A DNA stretch of 64,000 nt from Bryobacterales bacterium (GCA_003164035.1 PLRS01000016.1:21283-85282), one strand, 5' to 3'. Positions 1-8,395 are shown, numbered from the stretch's first letter. Translations and numbers: made by a program. The notes: a model not told the origin generated them from the sequence alone.

Positions 1-446
1 GTGTAAGCGGCTTCCACGATGCGGTCGGTAATTGTGGGCTGTTCCAGAGCTTTGAGGAGCGTTGCAAGACCGCGCGTGTCGTGTCGCTTGGCAAGTCCGA
101 TTAGAGCTTCCTCGCGTACGTCCGCGTTTGAGCCGTTCAGCCTCAAATAGAGCGCATCGCGGATTTCGGCGGAATCTTCATCCCCGAGAACTCCAAGCCC
201 GAACGTGGCCCAGTCGCGCACATCCTCATCGGCATCTTCCATTAGAGTGAGGAGGGTGGCGACACTCAGCGCATCGTTAGGTAACGAGCCCAGGGCGCAA
301 GCAACGCTGAACCACTCAGCCGCCTTCTCGAATACCTGCCGCGTTCCAATCCGGCGCAATGCGTTCACCGCCCCCCAGGGCGCATCGTCGTCGTAGTCGC
401 CCTGCAAAGTCCGGTCGAAAAGCTCGTCAATGTCAATCGCGGCCAT
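1..446 (-). CDS. HEAT-repeat protein, C-terminus beyond window edge
   Basis: The minus strand reads without a stop from an ATG at 446 to the window edge, giving about 148 codons beginning MAAIDIDELF. The protein is rich in helical repeat pairs such as LTLMEDADEDVRDWATFGLG and LRLNGSNADVREEALIGLAK, which have the spacing and the D-VR/A-GL pattern of HEAT repeats. HEAT proteins are usually protein-interaction scaffolds; no catalytic motif is visible. The start is the first ATG after an in-frame gap and the acidic N-terminus has no signal peptide, so it is probably cytoplasmic. It continues past position 1, so its real length is unknown. Function is not assigned. Confidence 0.75.
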   Translation of the reverse strand, partial: MAAIDIDELFDRTLQGDYDDDAPWGAVNALRRIGTRQVFEKAAEWFSVACALGSLPNDALSVATLLTLMEDADEDVRDWATFGLGVLGDEDSAEIRDALYLRLNGSNADVREEALIGLAKRHDTRGLATLLKALEQPTITDRIVEAAY

Positions 447-506
447 CGATGCGATTTTAACGGATCGCAACAGGGGCCAGCTCCCAGCGGATCGCGAGAG
501 AGTATT

Positions 507-848
507 TCACGCCGCTCCCAACAGCGCCTTTTCCACCGCCTCCGGGAAACGATCGATCACCATGAGATAAGCGCGGACAGCGCTCGGCGGTTTCGCCCGG
601 CCAAGCTCCCAATCCTGCAATGTGCGAACACTGAATCCAAAGCGGCGCGCAAACTGAGATTGCGATAGGCCCGACTTCGCGCGAATCGCTTTCACATCTA
701 CCGGGCCCGGCACGTCGTACTCGTATTCTCGCAGAGAGACCTCGCCCCGAACGTGCGCGGTGGCTTCCTTCAAGCCTTCCACAACGTCCCTCCCTACGCG
801 GCTGAGCTTCTCAGGTGCGCGCCTACTTACCCGCTTGTCTCTTGGCAT
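507..848 (-). CDS. XRE/HigA-type HTH protein, antitoxin-like
   Basis: This is a 113-residue DNA-binding protein. A basic N-terminal arm (residues 1-50) precedes a helix-turn-helix at about 52-95, with the motif IRAKSGLSQSQFARRFGFSV followed by RTLQDWELGRAKP. That wording (LSQ..FA..FG.S..TLQ.WE.G...P) is typical of the HigA/NadS-like antitoxins of type II toxin-antitoxin systems. Such antitoxins normally lie beside a RelE/HigB toxin, but none is found here: the upstream neighbour is a beta-helix protein and the downstream one a HEAT protein. It is therefore either an orphan regulator or the survivor of a broken module. The HTH assignment is firm; the biological role is inferred. Confidence 0.75.
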   Translation of the reverse strand: MPRDKRVSRRAPEKLSRVGRDVVEGLKEATAHVRGEVSLREYEYDVPGPVDVKAIRAKSGLSQSQFARRFGFSVRTLQDWELGRAKPPSAVRAYLMVIDRFPEAVEKALLGAA

Positions 849-858
849 CGAGAATCCC

Positions 859-2013
859 TCACGCGCCGTGCCCCGAAAGGCACCCCGGGTTATCCTTCAC
901 CACGGCTCCCTCGCCGTGGCCGCCTAGATCCACGATCAGTTGCTGGATCGCACCGTCGTGCAAAACGTTGTTGCTGATGACACAATGTTGCAGCTCTTTG
1001 TAAACGATGCCGTACGAGGGCGACCAGATGCCGGCGCTGTTATCGTCGCGGCCGACCACGAGATTGTTGCCGCAGCAAGTGACCCCTCGCGCGCGCTCCA
1101 GCCGAATCTGGGAGGAATCATATGTGCCGGGTTTCGCAATCTTTCCGCTGCGCTTAACGAAGTTGCCGGTGATGCTCATCTGCTCCCCGCCCAATATAGC
1201 CAGCCCGCAAGTTCCCGCGCGATCGAAAAAGTTCCCGGTAATGTTGTAGCCGTTACCGCCGACAATCAAAATTCCCTCGCGGTTCCACTCGATCCGATTC
1301 CCGGTGAACGTACACGAGGCGTTCTCGTCGCGCGCGGCAAAGCCGGCGCCGCGGTTTCCGGAAAGCCAATTATCGAGGAAGAACCCGTCCCACCCTCGTA
1401 GCGAAATGCCGTCGCCGGCGTTGTAGGCGATCATCGAATGGCGGATGGAGAAACACCAGGCGCGCGTCAGGCGCACGCCGTCGCCAGTGAAATTGGCGAT
1501 CTGGGACCGTTCGATACGAAACGTGTCTTCCTGCTTGCCGTAATCCGGCTTGTTGAGCCAGACGCCGTGCACGCCGTCGCCCAGTTTGCCGCCATCGAGG
1601 GAGACTCCGTCGATGGTCGCGCCAAACGCGCCGGTGATGTTGAGCAGGCACCCGGCGCGTCCATCCGCCAGCCGGATCACGGAGCCGAATCCGTGCTCGT
1701 AATCCCACGCCGGAACGCCGGTGAGCGCTACGTGGGGGCGCATTTGCAGTTCCGCGCTTCGATAGATGCCGGGAGGCACGAACACGGCGCCGCCGCGCGC
1801 GGCCGCGGCGTCAATCGCGCTTTGGATCGCCTTGGTGTCGTCGCTGGTTCCATCGCCTTTGGCTCCGAACTGGCGAACGTTGATAACGGTGTCCTCAACC
1901 ACCGGCGCGGCGCCCATCCCCCGCTTCATGGCCAACCATGCTCCGCCGAGCGCGGCGGCTCGCGCGATCTGCCGCCGGCCGGTAGGGGGTTTTATAGTGT
2001 CTTCGGGCATCAC
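859..2013 (-). CDS. Exported right-handed beta-helix (pectate-lyase-3 type) protein
   Basis: A 384-residue protein with a twin-arginine-like leader (GRRQIARAAALGG, residues 12-24), then a segment INVRQFGAKGDGTSDDTKAI that is the classic opening of the Pectate_lyase_3 / glycosyl-hydrolase-28-like beta-helix family. The rest consists of short repeating beta-strand units (for example NYNITGNFFDRAG and QMSITGNFVKRSG) expected of a parallel beta-helix. Family members bind or cleave acidic polysaccharides, but many are of unknown substrate. It is transcribed alone. Export to the periplasm or surface is inferred from the leader. I cannot name the substrate. Confidence 0.8.
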   Translation of the reverse strand: MMPEDTIKPPTGRRQIARAAALGGAWLAMKRGMGAAPVVEDTVINVRQFGAKGDGTSDDTKAIQSAIDAAAARGGAVFVPPGIYRSAELQMRPHVALTGVPAWDYEHGFGSVIRLADGRAGCLLNITGAFGATIDGVSLDGGKLGDGVHGVWLNKPDYGKQEDTFRIERSQIANFTGDGVRLTRAWCFSIRHSMIAYNAGDGISLRGWDGFFLDNWLSGNRGAGFAARDENASCTFTGNRIEWNREGILIVGGNGYNITGNFFDRAGTCGLAILGGEQMSITGNFVKRSGKIAKPGTYDSSQIRLERARGVTCCGNNLVVGRDDNSAGIWSPSYGIVYKELQHCVISNNVLHDGAIQQLIVDLGGHGEGAVVKDNPGCLSGHGA

Positions 2014-2062
2014 GTCTCAGTATATGTCTGAGGATGCCAATGCGCCATGTGTCCCAGGCTCG

Positions 2063-2212
2063 GAGGTGCTTAACCGATCTGGGGATTTCACAGTTGAGTC
2101 CCGGCAACCGCTCCCTTGACGGTCGCGGCTTCGGTTACGGACACCGCGTGTTTGCAGTCACTTACCGAGCCGCGACCGTAAGGGACGGTTACCGGAAACT
2201 AACTCCCCCAAA
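2063..2212. repeat. Palindromic repeat family A, copy 1
   Basis: The core 2101-2195 is a large imperfect inverted repeat whose arms begin GGCAACCGCTCCCT and carry GGTCGCGGCTTCGGTTACGG, answered by CCGAGCCGCGACCGTAAGG. The left flank, with GGTGCTTAACCGATCTGGGG at about 2066, matches the left end of the copy at 8110-8273. The right flank keeps AACTAACTCCCCC but has lost the matching terminal repeat. It fills most of the gap between the beta-helix and QueG-like genes. Confidence 0.85.
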
Positions 2213-2245
2213 TGCTACAATTGTGGATATTCCGGTGGGTTTACT

Positions 2246-3103
2246 ATGAAACCAAGCCTCGCGCTCGCTTCGCCCAAGCCGCGTATTGAATCGAATCTGA
2301 AGGACGAAATCGCCGATGAAGTGCTCCGGCTTGGCGGCAACTTGGTCGGGTTCGCTCCGGTGGCTCGTTGGGCCGATGCCGGAGAAGTGCCGCCGGAATA
2401 CCGTCCCGAAGCGATCTGGCAACTGGCGAAGACGGTCGTGGTAGTGGGTGTGCCCATGCTCCTGCCGATTGTGGAAAGCACCCCATCCATCAATTACCAG
2501 GAGATGTACAACGCCAGCAACGTGCTGCTGGATCAAATTGCGTTTCGCCTTTCGCTATTCCTCAACGGGCGGGGGTTTGCCTCCATTCCCATCCCTCGCG
2601 ACGGCTACGGCAACCTGAAGATCCTGTTAAAGAAGATGCCAGCGTCGTTCAGCCATGTTTACGCCGGCAAATACGCGGGTCTGGGGACCATCGGCTTCAG
2701 CCATAACCTGATCAATCCCCAGTACGGTCCGCGTGCCCGCTACGTTTCCCTCTTCACCACCGCCGAAATCGAAGGCGACCCGGTTATCGAGAAGCACCTT
2801 TGCAAGAAGTGCGCATTGTGCGGCAGGCTCTGCCCGGCCAAGGCGCTTACGGCGAACCCCGGAAAACTGGCGGCGGAGTTCGACGCGGTGGCTTGCACCA
2901 GGCACCATCAGATCCTGGTATCGCAATCGCGCTGGCCCTGCGGCGTCTGCCTCAAGGTCTGTCCCATCGGCGAGGACCGCAAGCTATACCAGCGCACCAA
3001 TGTCGCGGACTATCTCAGGGAAGCCGAGGCGTTACGGACAGACCCGCGTGACCCGCGCTATAAACACCTGACCCACCTGCGCACGCACGGTTCCGAGAGC
3101 TGA
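2246..3103 (+). CDS. QueG-like double 4Fe-4S cluster protein
   Basis: A 285-residue iron-sulfur protein related to epoxyqueuosine reductase and reductive dehalogenases. Residues about 186-203 contain CKKCALCGRLCP (CxxCxxCxxxCP), and about 235-245 contain CGVCLKVCP with a further Cys in VACTRHHQ, which together would hold two 4Fe-4S clusters. The region YAGLGTIGFSHNLINPQYGPR resembles the QueG segment before the ferredoxin domain. At 285 residues it is clearly shorter than usual QueG (roughly 340-380) and lacks the C-terminal HEAT-like tail, so a role in queuosine synthesis is not safe to claim. The ATG at 2246 has no obvious strong ribosome site. It stands alone. Confidence 0.75.
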   Translation: MKPSLALASPKPRIESNLKDEIADEVLRLGGNLVGFAPVARWADAGEVPPEYRPEAIWQLAKTVVVVGVPMLLPIVESTPSINYQEMYNASNVLLDQIAFRLSLFLNGRGFASIPIPRDGYGNLKILLKKMPASFSHVYAGKYAGLGTIGFSHNLINPQYGPRARYVSLFTTAEIEGDPVIEKHLCKKCALCGRLCPAKALTANPGKLAAEFDAVACTRHHQILVSQSRWPCGVCLKVCPIGEDRKLYQRTNVADYLREAEALRTDPRDPRYKHLTHLRTHGSES

Positions 3104-3151
3104 AAACTTAGGGGGCGCGCAACGGTCGGCTTCCCGAAAGCCGAACCGGGA

Positions 3152-4102
3152 TTACACGATTCCTTCGAAAAGTATCGAAGTCAGATATCGCTCACCGGAA
3201 TCGGGCAGCACCACGACAATGGTTTTGCCGTGGAATTCAGGCTGGCGGGCCAGGCGGGCGGCTACGGCAGCGGCGGCCCCGCTCGAAATGCCCGAAAGAA
3301 TTCCTTCCTCGCGAGCCAGCCGGCGCGCCGTCTCAACCGACTCTTCGTTGGAAACCGTTTCCACGCGGTCTACCACGGAGAGGTCCAGCGTACCCGGGAT
3401 GATACCGGCTCCAATTCCCTGGATCTTATGCGGGCCCGGCTTCAGCGCTTCGCCGCGCAGATGTTGCGTAATCACCGGACTGGCCGCGGGTTCCACGCCG
3501 ACCGCGACAATGGCTCTGCCCCTTACGTTCTTGATGTAGCGCGAAACCCCGGTGATGGTCCCGCCGGTGCCGATTCCGCTGACCAGAACGTCTATCTGGC
3601 CCTCGGTATCGTCCCAGATCTCCGGCCCGGTGGTCCGGAAATGGATGTCCGGGTTGGCGGGGTTCTGAAATTGCTGCAGCAGGACATAGTGATCGGGGTC
3701 GGAGCGGTAGATTTCCTCGGCTTTCGCAATGGCGCCCTTCATGCCGGCCGGGCCCTCGGTCAACACCAGGCGCGCGCCAAAAGCGGCCAGCACCTTGCGC
3801 CGTTCCAGCGACATGGTTTCCGGCATGGTGAGCGTGATGGCGTAGCCCTTGGCCGCCGCCACGAAGGCCAGCGCGATTCCCGTGTTCCCGCTGGTCGGCT
3901 CAATCAGTTCCTTGCCCGGTGCGAGTACGCCGCGCGCTTCGGCGTCCCACACCATCGATGCGCCGATGCGACACTTAACCGAATAGGAGGGATTACGGCC
4001 TTCGATTTTGGCCAGTACCGTGGCTTGATTCCCGTCGACGATCCGGTTCAGTTTTACCAGCGGCGTTCGGCCGATACTCAAAGCGTTGTCGTTGAATCTC
4101 AT
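3152..4102 (-). CDS. cysK: Cysteine synthase A
   Basis: O-acetylserine (thiol)-lyase, which makes cysteine from O-acetylserine and sulfide using pyridoxal phosphate in the cytoplasm. The 316-residue length is typical. The PLP lysine is K43 in [11 protein letters not shown], the substrate loop is [10 protein letters not shown], and the phosphate-binding glycine loop is [15 protein letters not shown]. The C-terminal part contains [15 protein letters not shown]. It is convergent with the upstream-lying QueG-like gene and divergent from the cupin gene, so it appears monocistronic. The gene symbol is confident; a cystathionine beta-synthase-like protein would have a different active-site context. 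Confidence 0.95.
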   Translation of the reverse strand: MRFNDNALSIGRTPLVKLNRIVDGNQATVLAKIEGRNPSYSVKCRIGASMVWDAEARGVLAPGKELIEPTSGNTGIALAFVAAAKGYAITLTMPETMSLERRKVLAAFGARLVLTEGPAGMKGAIAKAEEIYRSDPDHYVLLQQFQNPANPDIHFRTTGPEIWDDTEGQIDVLVSGIGTGGTITGVSRYIKNVRGRAIVAVGVEPAASPVITQHLRGEALKPGPHKIQGIGAGIIPGTLDLSVVDRVETVSNEESVETARRLAREEGILSGISSGAAAAVAARLARQPEFHGKTIVVVLPDSGERYLTSILFEGIV

Positions 4103-4238
4103 GGCTTAGCTCCATTTAAGGGAATATCAGACTAGAATATCCCATAATAGATCGACTTGCGGGGGATTGCAAATCGCGGCACCGTCATCCCCAGGGGGCA
4201 TCCGCAACGTTTGCGCCGGCTACCACCGATCTGACACA

Positions 4239-4598
4239 ATGAAACTCGATCCTATGACCGTCATTGACACTGCCGCGCTTCCCTGGGAGGAACGCTGGAA
4301 CGAGCATCTCGGTGAGACGCTCTACCGCAAGAATCTGATCGAAGATCCCGAAACCGGAGCCGAGATTCGGGTCGTCCGCTATCCGAAGGGCGTCATCAAC
4401 ACCCGCCACGTCCATACCTGCGCGCACGGCATGTACGTGCTCGAGGGAACGTTGGTCACGCACGACGGAAGCTTCGGGCCCGGTCATTTCGTTTGGTTTC
4501 CCGCCGGAATCGAGATGGAGCATGGAGCCACGGCGGAGAGCGACGTCACGGTTCTGTTCATTACGAACCGCAAATTCGATATCCAATATCTTCCCTAG
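4239..4598 (+). CDS. Single-domain cupin protein
   Basis: A 119-residue cupin. The first metal-binding motif is visible as TRHVHTCAHGMYVLEGTL (H-x-H...G..yVLeG), and the second as PGHFVWFPAGIEMEHGA (G...fP....H). The open frame extends upstream to 4167, but that extension is low-complexity and unlike a cupin, so the ATG at 4239 (MKLDPM) is chosen; ATG 4254 is a further option. No strong ribosome site supports either. Substrate is unknown: small cupins of the ChrR/quercetinase type bind a metal in the cytoplasm. Its stop codon overlaps that of the convergent flavoprotein gene by four bases. Confidence 0.8.
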   Translation: MKLDPMTVIDTAALPWEERWNEHLGETLYRKNLIEDPETGAEIRVVRYPKGVINTRHVHTCAHGMYVLEGTLVTHDGSFGPGHFVWFPAGIEMEHGATAESDVTVLFITNRKFDIQYLP

Positions 4599-5086
4599 AC
4601 GTTTCCGCAGGCGGGACGATGCGCCTTGCCGGCGATTTGTTCCAGGCGGATGCGCACCACGGCTGTGCGGGAGCCGGAAGTGGCGATAGCCTTTTCCGCC
4701 TCGGGCGACAGCGCCCCGCAGAAACGGACGGCCAGAAGTTCCAGCGCCCGTCGTTTCTCCGTGGGATCTGTCACCAGCGCCGCGCGGCCGAATACGACGG
4801 CGCTCTCATAGAGGGTGGATAGCTTGGCCGGCAACACCGTGGCACCCGCCACGGCGCAGAAGGAAACCCGCTCTTCATGAGCGATGTTCTCCAGTTTATG
4901 GCCCTCCAAGGCGCAGTGAATGTAGAGCACGTTCTCCGACAGCACGTGGTTCACCGGGACCGCATAAGGCCATCCATCGGCTCCCACCGTAGCCAGCACG
5001 CCGTGCTCCGCCCGAGCCAGAATTTCACGCGCCTGGTCCTTGGTCAGCGCCCTGTCGGCCCGTCGTATGTCGCGAAAAGCAGTCAT
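4595..5086 (-). CDS. Pyridoxamine 5'-phosphate oxidase family flavoprotein (NimA-like)
   Basis: A 163-residue FMN-binding split-barrel protein. The opening MTAFRDIRRADRALTKDQAR and the segment HGVLATVGADGWPYAVPVNH are characteristic of the NimA/5-nitroimidazole-reductase-like branch of the family, as is LEGHKLENI followed by VSFCAV. Members bind FMN (or heme) and reduce small molecules; the natural substrate is generally not known. The end of this gene overlaps the 3' end of the cupin gene head to head. The gene lies directly downstream (on the same strand) of a rhodanese remnant and HD-GYP gene, but the ~200-base gap argues against a shared operon. Confidence 0.85.
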   Translation of the reverse strand: MTAFRDIRRADRALTKDQAREILARAEHGVLATVGADGWPYAVPVNHVLSENVLYIHCALEGHKLENIAHEERVSFCAVAGATVLPAKLSTLYESAVVFGRAALVTDPTEKRRALELLAVRFCGALSPEAEKAIATSGSRTAVVRIRLEQIAGKAHRPACGNV

Positions 5087-5117
5087 CTCACCGATTCCAT
5101 GAATAGGTTAGCAAGGA

Positions 5118-5237
5118 TCATCGCATTGCCGGCGAGACCACGGGCAGTTCGAAGCGTCTGCTCCAATCCTGAAACGAGCCATCGTAGAGCCTCGCACTCA
5201 GTCCCAGGTAGCGTGCCACAAAGTATGGTGCAGATTG
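5118..5237 (-). pseudogene. C-terminal fragment of a rhodanese-type sulfurtransferase
   Basis: On the minus strand the gap between the NimA-like and HD-GYP genes translates to about 39 codons ending at a TGA at 5118-5120. It contains PYFVARYLGLSARLYDGSFQ followed by DWSRRFELPVV, which is the well-conserved C-terminus of thiosulfate/3-mercaptopyruvate sulfurtransferases (YFv.kYLG...rlYDGSw.EW...lPv). There is no start codon or catalytic CxxGxR loop upstream; the HD-GYP gene ends only about 50 bases away. I read it as the tail of a sulfurtransferase gene whose front was deleted. Confidence 0.65.
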
Positions 5238-5285
5238 CCATGGCGGCGATATTCTCTCTTCCGATTCATTCTAGTCCGGGCTGCT

Positions 5286-6164
5286 TTATGTCTGCCGCGA
5301 TGGCGCTGCTTCGAAGCCGGCGGCAGGCTCCGCGGCGCGGTCCACGCGAACATCCAGCGAGAGGCCGGCGCAGGGCGGGGCTTGCCGGGCAACTTTGCGT
5401 TCCAACTCCTCATACCGCCGCGCCAGCAGGTCCACCACGTCGGGGTCGAAACTGGCGCCCGCCCGGATGGCGACCTCGCGCATCGCTTCCTCGAGAGGCA
5501 GAGCTTTTCGATACCGGCGGTCGCTCGAGAGCGCGTCGAGCGCGTCCACCGCCGAAAGGATCCGCGCGCCCAGAGGGATCCGGTTGCCGCCGAGCCCGTC
5601 CGGATACCCGCTGCCGTCCCATCGTTCATGGTGCGCGCGCACGATGGCCGGTACCATGGGATCGAAGCCGGCCCGCTCCAGAATCTCGGCGCCCACCAAT
5701 GGGTGCGCTTTTACCTTTTCGAATTCATCCGGCGTAAGCTTGCCCGGCTTGGAGGCGATTCTCTCCGGCAGGGCGAGTTTACCGATGTCGTGCAGCAGGG
5801 CGGCCGCCTGCAAGCACTCCAGTTCCCGGCCGCGGACACCCATTTCCCGCGCCAGTTCGACCGCATAGACGCGGACACGCCCCAGATGGCCGCGAGTCTC
5901 CGGGTCTTTGGCGTGGAGCGCCAGCGAGAGGGCTTCGATGGTACCGGAATGCAAAGTCTCGATCTCGTCCCGGTTCAGGCGGCCCTCCTCGCAGCGGCGC
6001 ACATACATGCGGTAGGAACGGCAGATCGCATAGAACAGGGGCGGCGCCAGAGCCAGGCTGTAGGGTCGCCCCGGCGCCACCGCCGACCAAATCGACCACG
6101 CCAGGAACGAACCCAACAGACAGACATACGCTCCGGCTCTCGGTGTCCAGAAGTCCCGCCGCAT
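5286..6164 (-). CDS. HD-GYP domain c-di-GMP phosphodiesterase, membrane anchored
   Basis: A 292-residue protein with two hydrophobic segments near the N-terminus (about 12-30 and 35-50), a short linker helix, and an HD-GYP domain at about 75-250. The metal site motif LLHDIGKLALP and the signature HHERWDGSGYPDGLGG are intact, so hydrolysis of cyclic di-GMP is expected. The C-terminal 40 residues are low-complexity and Ala/Pro rich. There is no sensory domain apart from the membrane part. Transcribed alone; it diverges from the Flp pilin gene at 6396, with 230 bases between that would hold both promoters. Confidence 0.9.
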   Translation of the reverse strand: MRRDFWTPRAGAYVCLLGSFLAWSIWSAVAPGRPYSLALAPPLFYAICRSYRMYVRRCEEGRLNRDEIETLHSGTIEALSLALHAKDPETRGHLGRVRVYAVELAREMGVRGRELECLQAAALLHDIGKLALPERIASKPGKLTPDEFEKVKAHPLVGAEILERAGFDPMVPAIVRAHHERWDGSGYPDGLGGNRIPLGARILSAVDALDALSSDRRYRKALPLEEAMREVAIRAGASFDPDVVDLLARRYEELERKVARQAPPCAGLSLDVRVDRAAEPAAGFEAAPSRQT

Positions 6165-6395
6165 TCATCCTAACTGTCCCCCAGGACACTGCGGAAATCA
6201 ATTTGCCGGCGCACCATATAAGTACTAAGCGCTTTGTCAGCGGGACATCGGTAACATTCGATAACCAACTAAGGTTAATGGCACGGCGCGGGAGAGCTGA
6301 GACCGCTATCAATCGGCCGCGCTTGGAGTATTTACCAATAGCCGATATCTAAAGTGGTAGTAATCGTGTAAGGCTCGGAGCGGAAGAATAAAGAT

Positions 6396-6608
6396 ATGGC
6401 CGTATCGGTCCAGGCGAGCATCGGGGACTTTCTCAAGGACGAACAAGCGCAAAATCTCTCCGAGTACTGTTTGATTACGGCTGGAATCGCGGTGGCTGGG
6501 CTGCTGATTATTCTGGGTGTGACGGGTGGTCTGCACAACATCTGGCAGATTGCGAGCGCCACGACGAATGCCGCCAGCTCCAGCAGCGGCACGGTGGCCG
6601 GGCAGTAA
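6396..6608 (+). CDS. Flp-type (type IVb) pilin subunit
   Basis: A 70-residue small pilin. After an N-terminal leader (residues 1-18) the prepilin motif appears as DEQAQNLSEYCLITAG, where the invariant Glu-Tyr pair is present, followed by a 20-residue hydrophobic helix (LITAGIAVAGLLIILGVTG). The usual Gly before the cleavage site is Ala here. Flp pilins are exported by the Tad system and form adhesion pili. No tad/cpa genes are in the window, so the assembly machine must be elsewhere. The gene ends one base before the convergent uxaC stop. The purine-rich stretch GGAGCGGAAG lies upstream of the ATG. Confidence 0.85.
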   Translation: MAVSVQASIGDFLKDEQAQNLSEYCLITAGIAVAGLLIILGVTGGLHNIWQIASATTNAASSSSGTVAGQ

Positions 6609-6609
6609 C

Positions 6610-8022
6610 TCAGTCGACGTCCAGGCCAAGGAACCGGTGGGCGTTGGCGTAGCAGATGTTACGGACGATGGGGCCGACCAGTTCGAAGCTGTCGGGAAGC
6701 TCGCCACTCTCCATGTCGTCTCCGAACAGGTTCGAGAGCACGCGGCGGAAATATTCGTGCCGCGGGTAAGACATGAAAGAGCGGGAATCGGTGAGCATGC
6801 CGATGAAGCGCGAGATCAAGCCGCAGTTGGACAGGGCATTCATCTGCCACGTCATGGCTTCCTTCTGGTCGAGGAACCACCAGCCGGAGCCGAATTGGAT
6901 CTTGCCCGCGACCGAGCCGTCCTGGAAGTTACCGATCATGGTGGCCAGGGCGTAGTCGTCGGCGGGGTTCAGATTATAGAGGACGGTTTTGGGCAGGGCA
7001 TTGTCCTGGTCGAGCCGGTCCAGGTATTGGGCCAAGGCGTCGACCTGGGGCCAATCGCCGATGGAATCGAAGCCGGTGTCCGGCCCGAGCTGGTGTAAGC
7101 GGCGGGTATTGTTGCTCCGGCGCGCGCCGAGGTGAAGCTGTTTGGTCCAGCCCTTTTCGGCGTCCCAGCGGCCGAATTCCAGCATCAGATAGGAAGCGAA
7201 GCGGGTGTATTCGGCCGGCGAGGCGGCCTGGCCGTAGCGGGCATTGGCAAAGATAGCGGCGGCTTCGGCTTCGCCCGGAAAGTCGGCGAAGGCCTGGTTC
7301 AGACCGTGGTCGGAGAGCCGCCCGCCCATCTGGTGGAAGAAGTCGTGGCGTTGCTTGAGGGCGGCCATGAATTCGCTGAACTTGCCGATCTCGATATTGC
7401 TAACGGCGGCCAGGCGGTCCACCCAAGGATTGAACAGCTCGGGCAGGTGGACGTTGAGGGCCTTATCGGGACGGAAGCAGGGAAAGACTTTGGTCTTGAG
7501 TCCGGAGGCGGCAATGGTCTTATGATGGGCGAGGTCGTCGGTGGGGTCGTCGGTGGTGCAGAGGGCGCGGACGTGGAATTTCGCCAGGATCCCGTGGGCG
7601 CTCAAAGCCTCGGTGGCGAGCTGTTCGTTGGCGGCATTCCAGATGCGCGCGGCGCTCGATTCATCCAGCAGCTCATCGATGCCGAAATAGCGTTTCAGTT
7701 CCAGGTGGGTCCAATGATAGAGCGGATTGCGCACCGTGAAGGGAACGGTGCGGGCCCAGGCAAGGAACTTTTCGTAGGGTGGAACATCGCCCGTGCAATA
7801 AGTTTCGTCGACGCCATTGGCGCGCATGGCCCGCCACTTGTAGTGGTCGCCTTCCAGCCAGATTTCGAACAGATTGCCGAAGCGGCGGTTTCGGGCGACG
7901 TCCTGGGGCGGCAGGTGGCAATGGTAATCCAGAATGGGCTGGTCTTCGGCGAATTCGTGATACAGACGGCGGGCCGAGGCGGATCTTAACAGGAAGTCGT
8001 CGTGGACAAAGGACATTGGCAT
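6610..8022 (-). CDS. uxaC: Glucuronate isomerase
   Basis: Converts D-glucuronate to D-fructuronate (and galacturonate to tagaturonate), the first step of hexuronate catabolism in the cytoplasm. The 470-residue length is standard. The amidohydrolase-like metal motif DYHCHLPPQ lies near residue 32, and the diagnostic blocks GDHYKWRAMRANGV, WTHLELKRYFGI and SYPRHEYFRRVL are all present. Two start codons, ATG 8022 and ATG 8016, are possible and differ by two residues. It is alone; uxuA/uxuB/kdgK are not in the window. It pairs logically with the CE15-like esterase at 33258, which would release glucuronate ends from plant cell walls. Confidence 0.95.
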   Translation of the reverse strand: MPMSFVHDDFLLRSASARRLYHEFAEDQPILDYHCHLPPQDVARNRRFGNLFEIWLEGDHYKWRAMRANGVDETYCTGDVPPYEKFLAWARTVPFTVRNPLYHWTHLELKRYFGIDELLDESSAARIWNAANEQLATEALSAHGILAKFHVRALCTTDDPTDDLAHHKTIAASGLKTKVFPCFRPDKALNVHLPELFNPWVDRLAAVSNIEIGKFSEFMAALKQRHDFFHQMGGRLSDHGLNQAFADFPGEAEAAAIFANARYGQAASPAEYTRFASYLMLEFGRWDAEKGWTKQLHLGARRSNNTRRLHQLGPDTGFDSIGDWPQVDALAQYLDRLDQDNALPKTVLYNLNPADDYALATMIGNFQDGSVAGKIQFGSGWWFLDQKEAMTWQMNALSNCGLISRFIGMLTDSRSFMSYPRHEYFRRVLSNLFGDDMESGELPDSFELVGPIVRNICYANAHRFLGLDVD

Positions 8023-8109
8023 TCACCCCTGCGCGGGCGGCGCATTCGGCAACGAAAGCAAGCAGCATAGCATGCGGCGCGCGAGACCAAGTTCCCTCGG
8101 CCCCCCGCT

Positions 8110-8273
8110 GGGGTGCTTAATCGATCTGGGATTTCGCAGTTTAGGCGCGGCAACCGCTCCCTTACGGTCGCGGCTTCGGTTACGGACATTGCGTGTTTGC
8201 TGTCACTTGCCGAGCCGCGACCGTCAGGGAGCGGTTGCCGGGAGCTAATTCCCCCAAGTCGGTTAAGCACCCC
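8110..8273. repeat. Palindromic repeat family A, copy 2 (full length, MITE-like)
   Basis: The most complete copy of family A, and almost the only content of the 380-base gap 8023-8402. Outer inverted repeats read GGGGTGCTTAATCGATCTGG at the left and, on the other strand, GGGGTGCTTAACCGACTTGG at the right. Inside lies the same GGCAACCGCTCCCT... / ...AGGGAGCGGTTGCC hairpin as in the other copies. It is about 164 bases long and has no open reading frame of its own. The terminal inverted repeats make it look like a small non-autonomous element. Confidence 0.85.
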
Positions 8274-8389
8274 TTCGCTGGGATCGGCCGCGTTTGAGGT
8301 TGCCCCGGTTGCTCCGGTTGCCGGGGCAGGCATCGACCCGCCTTGCCGCGCTTTATAATGAAGCCGCATGCCGGATTCGATTGAAGGGC

Positions 8390-8395
8390 AGGAGG
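8390..8395 (+). promoter_or_regulatory. Ribosome binding site deciding a TTG start
   Basis: A perfect AGGAGG lies seven bases before TTG 8403. It supports TTG as the start of the multicopper oxidase, because starting there gives an uninterrupted Tat signal peptide. A TATAAT box at 8354-8359 could be the -10 element, but I see no convincing -35. Confidence 0.75.
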
